From assembly GCA_030141605.1 (NCBI GenBank), contig JAQGDQ010000078.1, positions 642,835 through 706,834 of the forward strand: a stretch of 64,000 nt of DNA. Direction: 5' to 3'. The DNA is from Tubiluchus corallicola (taxonomy: Eukaryota > Priapulida > Priapulimorpha > Priapulimorphida > Tubiluchidae). The position numbers and the translations under genes were made by a program. The notes under the pieces were generated by a model. It saw only the letters and a program-made list of their open reading frames with translations. It was not told the origin of the DNA and did no database searches. Below, piece by piece: positions 24,303 through 35,985 of this stretch. Position 1 is the stretch's first letter, and each line of letters starts with the position of its first letter.

Positions 24303-25323
24303 GTAAGTTCACGTTCAGTTATCACCTCAGCAGGGTGGGAGCGTCGGCTTCAGTTATCATAATATGCTGTCATAATTGCTTTGTAAATTTGTTATATGTA
24401 TGTTATAGGTATGAGTGTGATAACGAGAAAATGCCAAATTATTAATAGTGTTGTTTGGGGCATTGCATAAAGCTTCAGTAAAAAATTCTTCGCTATGGAA
24501 TACATTGGAAAACAAACTTACGAAGCCGAAATAATCTACGCAGGGACTTATGGTTGCTTTATAGATTTGATGTTGTGCTATCCGTCCTTAACTTTTTATG
24601 GACTTTATGTGATATGACCCTCTTTATTTAATGATTACATTGTGTTATCATAATCAACAACCTGAAATTTCTTCAGCAATTTATGAGGTTGAACGCTGTT
24701 TAAATGAGAAGAAAAGATGCTGCGTAAACGGAAGTTCCTATATACAAGCGATTATTTAGTTTACGGTGATAGTAACATGATTTTATATAACGCATGATTA
24801 CATTCGTTTTTACACTGAACTTTTATTTTATTAACTTTTGCAGTAAATAAATAAGGTTGGCTAATATTTTACAAAGTCAAAATGCATTCAAGTCAAAGTC
24901 AATATATATTCAAGAAAGTCTAATTCCCCGTATTGTGTAAGAATAAGCGACAAGCCTGAACATTACAAACCCTCAAGTCCGCGCTTTTATTATGCTTGAC
25001 GATTGCGCTCTGCACTTGTAGGATAAAGCTGCTCTGAACAAAAAATCTCAATGAACTGATATTGTTTCTCTACGTCTATAATCTCTTAAATCAATCACCG
25101 AATTTCCATCAAGACAGAATGATCTAGAAAACTGAATGGATTTAGAACTCAATTGACAAAGTCGGCTCTTGCAAAATAGTCAATCTAACAAAATCTGTAG
25201 ATATATTTCTGTCAGATTCTTTCGAAGGACTTAGTATCAGCTGCATCAAGAAACTGCCAGAGGTTAGGCCCTATATCTAGCGCTTGTGTTCACGTATCTT
25301 TCTTTAGCTTTTAGCGGTGTGCA

Positions 25324-25695
25324 GACATTTCGACACAGATATTTCGCCACAGACATTTCAACAGAGGACATTTCGCCTCAAGTCATTTGGGCACATAGGT
25401 CATTTGGACACAATACACTTTGGACACAAGGCTATTTCAGAACATATAGGTCATTTGGACACATAGGACATTTCGACACAAGGCTATTTCGACACATAGG
25501 TCATTTGGACACATAGGACATTTCGACACAAGGACATTTCGACACATAGGACATTTGGACAAAAGGACATTTCGACATATAGGACATTTGGACACAAGGA
25601 CATTTGGATACATAGGACTATTGGACACACAGGACTTTTGGACATAGGACATATTGACACAAGCACATTTGGACACATAGGACATTTGGACATAG
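25324..25695 (+). repeat. ~17-bp minisatellite (GGACACATAGGACATTT)
   Basis: About 20 variant copies alternate GGACATTTGGACACATA and GGACATTTCGACACAAG forms. Further decayed units occur at about 25768-25830. A single unit in the opposite orientation (ccaaatgtcctatgtg) lies at 26645-26660. Cys/Pro/Met-rich minus-strand ORFs here are translations of the repeat. Confidence 0.93.
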
Positions 25696-26205
25696 TTGAT
25701 TGAATTTATTTTTTTAAATAAAGAATTATAGTAATTGGATGCGTATTGCGTTAACACTAAGAATTTTGGACACATAGAACATTTAAGCACTAGGTACTCT
25801 TGACATAGGGCATTAAGACACGTAAGTAACTTGAATTCAGTAACTGTGTAGACACAAAAAGGTAGCATTTGGGTTTTGGATTCACTATGAGGTACGTAGA
25901 TATAAACAAATCTATACTTGTAGTTCGCAAAGCGTTCGTGTTTTTTTACAATTATTATTTATTAAAACGTATTTCAAATCCCATGAAAATCATTTGAATT
26001 TGAAATGATTGCAAATTACTCTGAGAAAGTAATTTTACCCTAAAACAACTTAAAATTATAGCAACGAATTTTCTAAATAAAATATTTTTTTCAAAATAAA
26101 ACTTAAAAATAAGATTGACATTGCGTCATTTTAAATAATTCTGAGTTTTGATAGCCATTAGTCAAAGCGTTGTAGGTAATTAAAGGAGAACAGAAAGTGA
26201 ATGAA

Positions 26206-26213
26206 CGAGAGAA

Positions 26214-26275
<62 letters not shown>

Positions 26276-26276
26276 C

Positions 26277-26351
<75 letters not shown>
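26206..26351 (+). repeat. GA microsatellite
   Basis: This is a nearly pure (GA)n run with a few GAAA and GC interruptions, followed by about 130 bp of purine-rich sequence to 26490. The Ser-Leu minus-strand ORFs are artefacts. Confidence 0.96.
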
Positions 26352-26356
<5 letters not shown>

Positions 26357-26674
26357 AGGCGAGGATGAAGAGATAGATAGGGAAGCGGCTGAGGAAAAAG
26401 AACAATAAAGAAGGAGGGAAAGAGAGAAAAAACAGACAGAAAATGAGAGGAGGATGAGAAGTGTAAGAACAGAGGGATGTAAAGATTGAGTAGCAAACAG
26501 AGAAAGAGAAATCGAAGAGTTTATCCTACCAAAATAGAATATTTGGCAATTGCACTCATACTGCAATCTGCCGACACACCCAAACGAATTTTGACCCATT
26601 ACTCATTAGCAAGGGATCAAATTGCAACAGAATTACCTATGTATCCAAATGTCCTATGTGTAATCTTCTAGCCA

Positions 26675-26990
26675 AATCGTATATACAATCTTGTAATCTT
26701 ATAGGACTTGTAATCTCTTTTCTCTTAAATACATTCTACACTTGGTGCGTATACGACATCGTTAGGTAAACTATTCCATGCATCTACAATTCTTAGTCAA
26801 AACCCATTTGGTTCTATACACTTATTAGATCTGAACTTGTATAATTTTAGTGAATCACCTTTGGTGATCGACCTGGCCACCTGCGATCTCAGTTGCAAGT
26901 GTGAGCTTACAACTTTTTCTTATATATGTTCGTCAAGATCTGATAAGCCTCTATCATATAGCCTCTCAGCTTCTTGTACGGTAAAGTATG
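26675..26990 (-). pseudogene. non-LTR retrotransposon RT C-terminal fragment
   Basis: On the minus strand the translation gives fragments of the RT C-terminal region: K-G-D-S-L-K-L-Y-K, then R-I-V-D-A-W-N-S-L-P-N-D-V-V and A-P-S-V. The R(I/V)V..WNSLP..VV.APSV motif is a hallmark of the C-terminal domain of CR1/Jockey-type non-LTR elements. Several in-frame stops are present. Its 3' side runs into the inverted minisatellite unit at 26645-26660. Confidence 0.78.
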
Positions 26991-27209
26991 ACTAGCAATA
27001 TCACGGTTGACCTAGTCGTACTCGTCACTTTTAAATTTGTGTCAACTTTTGGTGACAAAAGAAACGCAATACTTATTTTATTTTGTTACTTTTCAAAGTA
27101 GAAAATTTTAACGACGATAATTACTTAACAAGAACTGTCACGAACTCACACAAGATCCCACTGATGCAATAAACAATTAAAATGATGATCTTTTCTACTT
27201 TTATTCCAG

Positions 27210-27265
27210 TTACAGCTGTTTGATGCCAACAAAGATGGACGCCTGCAACTAAGCGAAATGGCAAA
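27210..27265 (+). CDS. Cbp53E: EF-hand gene exon 7 (EF4)
   Basis: The exon has 18 codons plus 2 bases, acceptor attccag, donor gtaagt. It encodes L-Q-L-F and loop 4, D-A-N-K-D-G-R-L-Q-L-S-E, then M-A. This string is nearly the same as in insect calbindin-32. Confidence 0.95.
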
Positions 27266-30200
27266 GTAAGTCATGATGCATTTGAAAATAATTGATTTGT
27301 AACCTTCTAAGCTTGGCAATTTATATTTTGCGACAAACGTCCACTCGAAAACCACAAAACAAGTACAGTGGCACGTGCCGTAGTTGTTCTGTTTTTCATT
27401 TTTTCAGTGTTTCATTTTGAAAATCTCCCGTTGTACTGTGAAATATTTATTAATGGTGTCGGACGTTGCCAATCTGCCATCAGTTTCGAAGATTATTAAT
27501 TAATTGTGACTGTGATTCACAGAATTTTTATAAACCATTGCGGTTTATTTTACCAATTATTACCTATCGAAAGTAATGAGTTGGAGAAGAGGACACTCAA
27601 AAATTTTGAACACCAGACCTGGGATTAGTATTCCATGCTCTACCAAATACCAGCGCTACCAGCCTAGCATAACAACGCAGGCCTAAGATTTCCTCATTAT
27701 AGCTCACAATCCAACAGCACCACCTCGCAGATTGACCAAACGTCCAAATAACATCAATATTTTGAATTAAATTTATTGAATTCCCTAGATCAACAGGGAT
27801 AAAGCATATAATACATCACACGCAATGAATACTGTAACGAAAATTTAGTCCAAGTTAAAACATCAGCCTGAACATTCACATAGATAGATAAAAATTCAGG
27901 CTCATAATGAACAGATCGATTGCATATAGAATCATGTTAGATTGTTAAAAATAAAATTGATGTTAGATATAGCAGTCAATTAAAAAGGCGATTACATTTT
28001 TAGAATTAAAAATATTTCATAAAATATTAAAGCTAATTTAGTATACTGATTTCTGGTAGCATCTGACGTGTAACAAATACGTAGCAGACGATGCTTAGAC
28101 TATACGCATTGTGGATTTGCATCAGATTCACAGGTTCTTAGTTCAACACGTAGAAGTTTTGTGACAAGCACTCAAGCAGTTAAGTAACATAGCTATCCTT
28201 TTCGGGCTCCTGTAAAATAACTTAGCGGGTGTCTATAATTACAAAGGTAAAAATATTGCAGGTTAAATGCATTGAAAAAATTTAAAATCAGTTTAAAACT
28301 GCCTCAAATAGCCTTTATTTTTTCGTGATTTCATGCTGTCAAAAATGTCTGGTAATCGTAATTAAGTGTTACTGTACTTTTTCACCCTAGGCCTAGACGG
28401 CTCTTCCTCCGACTGCAACTGCTGGCTCTGCGCTTGCGCAGTAATGCCACTTAACTTTTTGAATTACAATTGACTGTGTACATGCTGAAATCAATACAAA
28501 CCCGTGTGTTTATGCGACCCGTTATAGGTAAACCATCACTAATGCTTAATCCTATTATTTAAAGTAATCCTACTAACGTTTTTTATAGTACATTACTCAG
28601 GGCGTGCCATATACGGCGAAGATGCTGGCTCATTTATGATAACTCAAATTAAATGGGTTGCGCTAACACCAGCTCAGAAACGCTTCTTTTCAATTATGTT
28701 AAAAGGGATAAAGTGGAAAGAGGACTCGGTGAGTGATCAATGTTAAACCACTTGAGTCGACCCTGGATGCCAATAACGCCTGCCCATACGATTTAATTGT
28801 TAATGTGATAATGTCCAAGCAAACTTTGCACTCAACTCGCTTGGCAATGTAGATAGAATACACTTTAGGTTTTGCTTGTAGAAGCTTCGCTAAGTTGCAA
28901 CTGCTTTACAATCCTGGCGATACTGGCTGCGTGTGAGACGATAAAATATTTATAAGATGCTTGACATAATCATGTGTAGTCAGACTTTTGAAATAATATC
29001 AGTTATCACTTGCCAGCAGAAGCTGCAGGTGTGCCAGGTCTCAACACAGGTGCTGCTGACAATTCTAATAACCGACAGAAAAACTAGATTCATCTGAAGA
29101 AACTCATGAGTAAAACATATGAAATGTTTTGTACCACACTAAACACATGGTGACAAAAGACAGCCAGGGTCATCAGCAGTTACCATATTTCATTATGTTC
29201 CAGGCTTAACTCCCACTAATCAACATTATGTGACCTCCCACGAATTTTTGTTAAGGTTACTTGTACGTATAAACAACATGTTATAATAAAAAATGGCTGA
29301 ACAAATAAGATAAACTAAAAAATAACTAGTAGCTAAGCATAATAAAACAAAAAGATGTATTATTTTCATTACGTAGCCTCTTTGCATTTGTCTAAAATAA
29401 TTTTTCAAAAGTAAAGTGCTAGCACTTTCACTCCATATGCTTATAATCAACAGTCTGAACTATTGATCACTGTCACAATCCATTTTCCTGCTTTGTCATT
29501 TGTGTTTTTCTCGATAGGCAAGTTGCGTATCAAAATACTTGAACTGAACTCAACAATAACAAAATAGAAATTTTGTAGAAAGCATGTGACAACGCAATAT
29601 GTTGCTTAAGTTTTTAACTGTTGTTTTTGAGTATTTTTACCACTCATGGCTGAAAAGTCCTCTGAAAAGATACTGCTATTTGAGAGAATGACCACTGGCC
29701 GGATAGTTGGCGCGTAGGTACAGGGATTGATTCTAAGGAGGTTGGAGAAAAAATCTGATAAGGAAAATTTCGAATAAAAGTCCTTGGCACCAAGTATGAA
29801 AACGAAAAAAGAAAACTCAGTTAAATAAACAGATCAACAGAAACAACTGATAACCGAATTTGGTCTGTTTGTGCCACCTTCTTACAAAATATTTACATAT
29901 AAATATAATATCTGCCAACTGATTTTCCAAAACTGTACTAGAATAAGAAAGATGCAGGATTGTTGTTTCTTATCTTTATCATTTATTTAGATTAGAAGTA
30001 GAAAGTGAAATTTAAAATAAGCATAAACAAAAAGGAATAGAAAGGTAAAATATTTACGCCACTGAAAGTTTCCTGAATTTTAAAAAGCTACCGGCGTTTA
30101 GAGAAATCGACAATGGTCTTAAATGAGCGTTTATATAAAACGTGTTGGTATCTACGTATAATTATAACGATTTTTAAATTGTGTTCTTATAGTGTGCGTG

Positions 30201-31468
30201 AAAGCATATCATCTTTTTAGGACGTCATTTTAAACAACAAAGCATCCAAAAACATTCTTTCCTTACTGACGCTCCATTTCATCTTTCATTCACTACTCCC
30301 CCCCATTTTTTTTAAGATTTCCACATACAGTTTGGCCTGTCAAGCTATGCTTTTAGGCTCAAACTGTATGCATCAAAATTATTCTGTAATGAAATTTGCA
30401 CATGTATATCCCGCACTCTGTAATTTCTCGATAATACTGCATTTATTCATATTTATATTTATATTTACTTAAATGGAAAATTTTCTGTATTTTAATGCTA
30501 CTTGTAAGATGCAATGTGGAAAAAAATGAATAAACTCTTGACGTCCAACAGATCTCACGTGTAACCAGGCGCTAATTTGCATCCCAAGCGGTTTAATAAA
30601 CACTAAATGCCGAATAACTGAATCTGTAGAAGCACAACTCAACGAGAGCTAATCAACTTCCGTCGGTGCTTCTAGTACTTCCTAATTGTTTGAACTATGG
30701 CTTCGTACAAAAGTGACGTAGTGGCAGTGCTTAACATGTTATTCATAACATTTCTTCAAAACGGCAATGCCGTTGGAAAGTAATAGAGCAGCCTAAAAAA
30801 TTCCAAGCGCTAATATGCGTGTTGATTGGCCACACACTAAAGAAACCACTAATGAAACCCAAGCATACTTGCAATGCTGATGTTAAAAAGTGCAATGTAT
30901 TACACATTAGATCGCTTACTTTTTGTTAGCCGTTTAATTTGTTAATTAAATGCAAGTTCGCTACAGTTTTGAAGGGCACTTTCAGCTCTGGTCAGTGTTT
31001 CTTTTTAGTGCGTTTATTGTGAGGAATTTAGTTGTTTTGAGTATCCCACAGAGAAACCCCAGCACTGTCCAGGGTGAACTTTTAGATTATACCCAGTTTC
31101 TGTTCCTGTACTGCAGACCGGGCTTCCGGTTTCCGGACTTCAGTACACTTCAAACGGGAAACAAGGATTCAACGACAGGGTGTGCTAAACGAGATGATTG
31201 TGGCGTGACTGAAGTGTGACTCAATATGAAGGAAACCCATGTAAGATGAGCTACTGAACCAGTAGCCGTTTCCCACCCACGTTTGTTTGTATAAACATCT
31301 TCCCTCTACGAAGCAAACAGCCGAGTTTTCTTAATGATACAGGCCGAACGAGTATCTAGGTGGCTACATGTCACGTCACCCACTCACATGAAAGTGCATC
31401 CACTCTTGATTCACCCAGATACATTTAATAATGAGCGGCTTACTAAACAAAGAATTTTTTTATTGCAG
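27266..31468 (+). other. EF-hand gene intron 7, 4.2 kb
   Basis: It carries a tRNA-like/SINE fragment and AT-rich unique sequence. The open frame at 30950-31219 has no recognisable similarity and no splice support. Confidence 0.7.
27598..27672 (-). repeat. tRNA-derived SINE-like fragment
   Basis: The minus strand contains GGTAGCGCTGGTATTTGGTA, GAGC, then ATGGAATACTAATCCCAGGT and TGTTCAAAATTT. This has the order of a tRNA D-arm/A-box, an anticodon-arm-like ACTAATCC stretch and a degraded B-box. No acceptor stem closes it, so it is more likely a SINE head or pseudogene than a working tRNA. Confidence 0.5.
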
Positions 31469-31514
31469 GTTGTTACCGGTTAAAGAAAATTTCCTGTGCA
31501 AGCAAGTCTTCAAG
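31469..31514 (+). CDS. Cbp53E: EF-hand gene exon 8 (EF4 exiting helix)
   Basis: One base completes a Lys codon (residue 193) and 15 codons follow: L-L-P-V-K-E-N-F-L-C-K-Q-V-F-K. The acceptor is attgcag and the donor gtaact. At 46 bp it is the shortest exon; it is recognised from the LLPVKENFL motif. Confidence 0.94.
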
Positions 31515-32736
31515 GTAACTTCTAAAAGTTTAAAATTTCATTACGCAGTAATATTATATATGTATAGCTCAATGCTTACGTGATAGGCATGTTTTAATAC
31601 GAATGTATCTGATAAACCAAGCACTATTTTATTTAAGCTAGAGAAAATCTACTATTATTTTTATAGCAGAAATTCGTCAAGGTTTTTAATGCTGGTGAAG
31701 TAGCTAGATTTTTTAAGCTCTTATCATACACCACCCTAGCGTCTTCAACGATTCTCGTGCAGCATCAGTAACGCAATGCGTTCGTCTATAAGTGTACGTT
31801 TCAAGTAATTTTGTCACGTCCCATTATGTTATCAATAATTCAACATAAGATCTTTAATTCAAACGAACGATGACGCTGTCTTATGAAAGTTGAATGTATT
31901 TGGATAAAAGGCTAAAAACGTGTTACAGAAGCCTGAGAAGATGTTACTGGTAATTTAATTTTCGTTCAACAGAAGTGTTTCAGAAAAATACATACTACAA
32001 ATTATAATATAAGTCAATCGACGTTAACGTGGAGGACTATAAATGATGACCTACATTTTGACTACTAACTGTGTAATATTAAATTTTTACTTTATTAAAA
32101 TTTTGACTCAACTGCACTGAATAGCATTTTTGTATTGTGAATTCTGAATGAACGGCGTCATCTTTTATAAATAGGCCTGCACTCTCTGTATAATTTATTT
32201 ATATCATGGCCATTTTATTTTACTGCGGGAGTTGACCGAGGTTTATATTACAAACAGCTTGAGTAGTGAAAGTGTGATTTAAATTGATTTTGGGGTACTT
32301 TAATTAGGGTGCCCTTACGTAGCACACGAATTTGAATATGTAAGAAGGACTAATAAGTGCTCTCCATGGCTAAATTTATTATTTAAATGATATAAATAAA
32401 TAGAGCTATTGATCTTTATTCAGTAAGGAGTAAAGATCCTTCAGTATGAAAAATCAAAGTTTGCTTCATTTGCTCAAAATACGCTCTAATTAAAATGGGT
32501 TGTTCTTTTAGGGGTATTCTCTAAAAAGGTTCCAAGTTACAAACTTAAGAGTGACTAATAAGTGATTTCCAATAGACTATCAATTCCAATAGAATACATC
32601 CAGCATTCAAAGTCAGTGTTTGTACGCGAGGTCATATAAACCTCTGTCAGCTCCCAAACTGTTTGGGCGATGAGACCTAAAGGAATATAACCAGACTTTT
32701 AGTGAATATTATCAATTTTAATTTTGTTCTTTCTAG
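31515..32736 (+). other. EF-hand gene intron 8, 1.2 kb
   Basis: It is AT-rich, with donor gtaact and acceptor ttctag. I see no repeat or exon inside. Confidence 0.7.
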
Positions 32737-32793
32737 CGCCCAACTAACCTAGGAAAAGCGGAAATTGAACGTGTTTTCAGCCTTTACGACAGA
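32737..32793 (+). CDS. Cbp53E: EF-hand gene exon 9 (EF5 entering helix)
   Basis: The exon has 19 codons in phase 0/0, donor gtaagt. It encodes R-P-T-N-L-G-K-A-E-I-E-R-V-F-S-L-Y-D-R. Loop 5 starts here at D226 and is interrupted by the intron after R227. Confidence 0.94.
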
Positions 32794-33619
32794 GTAAGTA
32801 AACGACAATATATTCTTTTGCTTTATTGTTTTCGTGTTTTCAATGGCCTTTTTGAGCCAAAATTAACTCAGTCGACCTTTTTCAATCGTTAGACGTTAGA
32901 CGCAACATTTTCCCAAATTTACAAAACAATTTAGCAGAGAAAAAATGACACATTTTTCTGAATGACAGTGTGAACTATCTGAGTACCAAGATTATTTAGG
33001 CAAATCTCTCTTTTCAAATTTTTGTGATCCGCGTTAACTTTATTTTAAGCTCCGTCGCACGATTCTCTGAGTTGTTCGTATGTTTCCGAAGATGCCAGCA
33101 AACTAACAGCCAGCAAGCAACAGAGGCGTCCTCTGTAAATCCATGGTCATGTAAACTAAATAATGTGTCTCTTTGAGTGTCGTCATGAATGTCCTCTAAA
33201 TTTCCTTTTCCACTTTACCACGACTCATTGTTGTCTTGATAAGAATAGTTACTCAGCATTTTAAAATTTGGAGACGTTCATGTGTATTCATGGGCAGCAG
33301 TACACCAAGATGAAGTATGTTAAAGTTGTGTTCATAGTAAAGGCGATGTCAAAATCATTTGGTGTCACACAGCTAAAAGCAATTTAGATTTTTAATTTGA
33401 TTCGATCAGCCACTTATGGTAATTGCTCAGGGGTATTTGTATTCCACGACGGCATGGTATAAAAATATAATTACGGAGAAAACCATAATAGCCCTGCCTG
33501 TATTGAATCGATAAACGGTTTGGTATCTTCCAAAATCATGCGAAATATTCAAGCTTGAAAGACAATGATAGTAGGAAAAACCTGCAACTCAGTAAATAGA
33601 ATAGAATACTAAAAATAGA

Positions 33620-34145
33620 ATACACCTGAAAACGTTTCTGAAGAGGTGTGCACTGGAAAACATAAACCTAGGTGAAGATGGCATTAACTCAAAGACGTAT
33701 CTGAAGACGTGTGAACCTGTGAAGCACTGGAAAAAATTAATCCAGGTGGAGATGAAATTAACTCAAACACGTATCTGAAGACGTGTGAACCTGTCAAGTA
33801 ATAGAAAACATAAGCCCAGGTGAACATGAAGTTAACTCAAACACGTAAGTGAAGACTTGTGAACGCAGTGAAGCAATGGAAACTGTAAAATTGCATAAAA
33901 TTGGAATTAAGTTAGGCGTATCTGAAGACGCGTGTGAACCTTGGCAAGCAGTGAAAAACAGCAAACCTGCACCAAACTGAAATTAGCCTTAAAACGTATT
34001 TGAAGATGTGTGAACTTGGTGAAGCAGTGGAAAATGTAAACCTATATGAAGGTGAAATTAACCTAAAAATGTATCTGAAGACGTGTGAACCTGTGAAGCA
34101 ATGGAAAACGTAAAGCTGTACGAAAATGAAATTACCTAAAAATAG
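33620..34145 (+). repeat. ~74-bp minisatellite, about 7 copies
   Basis: The core acgtatctgaagacgtgtga recurs near 33632, 33695, 33769, 33843, 33917, 33994 and 34069, so spacing is mostly 74-77 bp. Between cores each unit carries acctgtgaagcantggaaaa and a ccaggtgaagatgaaattaa-like block. Units differ at many positions, so the array is old. Confidence 0.92.
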
Positions 34146-34759
34146 TTGGTAGTAACTTTATAATTGAGTCGGACCATGCAGGAATTACCGAAAGCTGTCG
34201 TTGACGAGGGATCAGTCAAATTTCTGCACCAAAAATGACCTGATTAACTACGAAAACAAAATCGTTCATGTAGTAATTAGTTAATAATGTTTTACGTGCG
34301 ATATGAAACCATTTTAAAAGCTAACAAATTGTCAGCGAAAACTTAATATGCGGTCGTAACGATGACTGAAGAGAACTATTAGTGAATCGTTCGGTACAGC
34401 CAAGCGAGCAGAATGTAATTTTGATGTTTGCTCTCGAGTGCAGCTGAAGTAATTACGTATTCAGCCTTTCCTCGTTTATACAGCACTATATAAAAGCGAT
34501 AGGCCGGAAACCAAGAGCACACAGCTTCGGAAACCCATCAGGGAGATTTGACAATTAACCGCGCACACTGTGTTATTGGGCTCAGTAATGCATGTGATGT
34601 CCAATCATCAAGGCAAGGCTATTTGTAAGGCGGAATGGACTGTGCGCAACGTAGCAGATAGTTTGATGAATTGTTGGTTACTAGTTAGAAATTCCGAGGA
34701 AACCAGCAGGCTTAATGCGTGGAAAATAGCAAAACGGCGGACTTCGTTTTGCACATTGC

Positions 34760-34760
<1 letters not shown>

Positions 34761-34855
<95 letters not shown>
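34761..34855 (+). repeat. CT microsatellite
   Basis: This is an uninterrupted (CT)n run of about 95 bp. Overlapping Ser-Leu and Arg-Glu ORFs on the two strands come from this tract. Confidence 0.97.
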
Positions 34856-34857
<2 letters not shown>

Positions 34858-35913
34858 CATAGCGCTTCTATTATGGTTTGATAGGGTGACTGATGTCGGA
34901 ATTTTTGGCCTGAAAATAGAGGCCTTATAGATATATTTATATTTATGTGCATTTGTACTTCGTACTTATATGTATTCATTTGTATGCATGTATATATTTG
35001 TGTATATAAGTATATACACCTTGGTAGTAAACAAAATCTAAATAAAATATTTATCATCATCATGATATCATCATCATCATCATCATCATCTCTCCTCTCT
35101 CTTCTTATTTCTCATTGCGGGCAGCCAGCAGAAAATCTTAAAATTGAGGCTAATTTTCTTCAAGTAAAAACCGGTTTAGTAAAGATGCGTGTGTCAATAT
35201 CACAGTGTTATCCTGTCACAGCAGAGTGACCTGCCGTAGAATGAATTTTCCCATCATCGAAACACTATGTGTCGAAAAATTGATCAGATCTCAGATTGAA
35301 GATGGTGGTGACCTAAACTTAAAACCTCCTCCATGTCCGTCCAATGAATTCAGTATTGTTCATGCAAGATTTCATTAAAATCCATGCAGCTGTTTGGCTG
35401 TCCACGACAAGTTATAGACATTTTCTGTTTCGACAAACTTGATAATTTCGCTTAATAATACAGATATTACAAGACAGATATAAGAGATGGAAGATGCCTC
35501 TAATTGTTATTTACCCGCGATATAGTCAATACAGCCTAAGTAAAATTAAAAACTACGACCAGCTGTCAAGTTTCTAGGAGAAATGTATAAATTACTTCGT
35601 TCAGCAGTCGGAGGGAAGCCAAAATGACTTCCTGTTTTTCCCCTGCAGCCCCTGTTTGTTACATGGGTTAATCAAGTGTCGTGTAGCGAGAGCACAATGC
35701 CCCGGGGATGTTAATTACAGTCAACAAGCACATTAAACTATAGGGTAAAAACAAATAGACTTAGCTGTGATGAATTTAGATGAGGCTTCGGCAACTGGTA
35801 CAGTAGCTCCGCTTCGGTAGTTATCTGACTACACAAGCTAATCATTACTGCAAGGAATAATTTCATAAAACTTTCGTGAAACGCCAGAAATTAAAGCGAC
35901 AATTTCATTTCAG

Positions 35914-35985
35914 GATAATAATGGCGTAATTGAAGAAGACGAACTCCAAGGTTTCCTTAAAGACCTTCTGGAGTTGGCAAAAGAG
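35914..35985 (+). CDS. Cbp53E: EF-hand gene exon 10 (EF5)
   Basis: The exon has 24 codons in phase 0/0, acceptor catttcag, donor gttagt. It completes loop 5, D-R-D-N-N-G-V-I-E-E-D-E, then L-Q-G-F-L-K-D-L-L-E-L-A-K-E. Confidence 0.95.

Larger units (their letters stand above)
24303..27209 (+). other. EF-hand gene intron 6, 2.9 kb
   Basis: It contains the 17-bp minisatellite, a GA tract and a minus-strand non-LTR fragment. I see no additional exon. Confidence 0.75.
32794..35913 (+). other. EF-hand gene intron 9, 3.1 kb
   Basis: It contains the 74-bp minisatellite, a CT microsatellite and a short ATC tract at about 35066-35090. I see no additional exon. Confidence 0.75.

Noticed and set aside
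25437-25868. Cys/Pro/Met-rich minus-strand ORF, 143 codons
   Set aside because: It is the translation of the 17-bp minisatellite, whose degenerate units happen to lack stops.
30324-30370. Hairpin catacagtttggcct / aggctcaaactgtatg, possible miRNA precursor
   Set aside because: The stem is only about 15 bp with a 16-nt loop and does not extend; too short for a pre-miRNA.
33620-34145. Considered as a CRISPR-like array
   Set aside because: The whole 74-bp unit is repeated, spacers are themselves related, and the locus is an animal intron.
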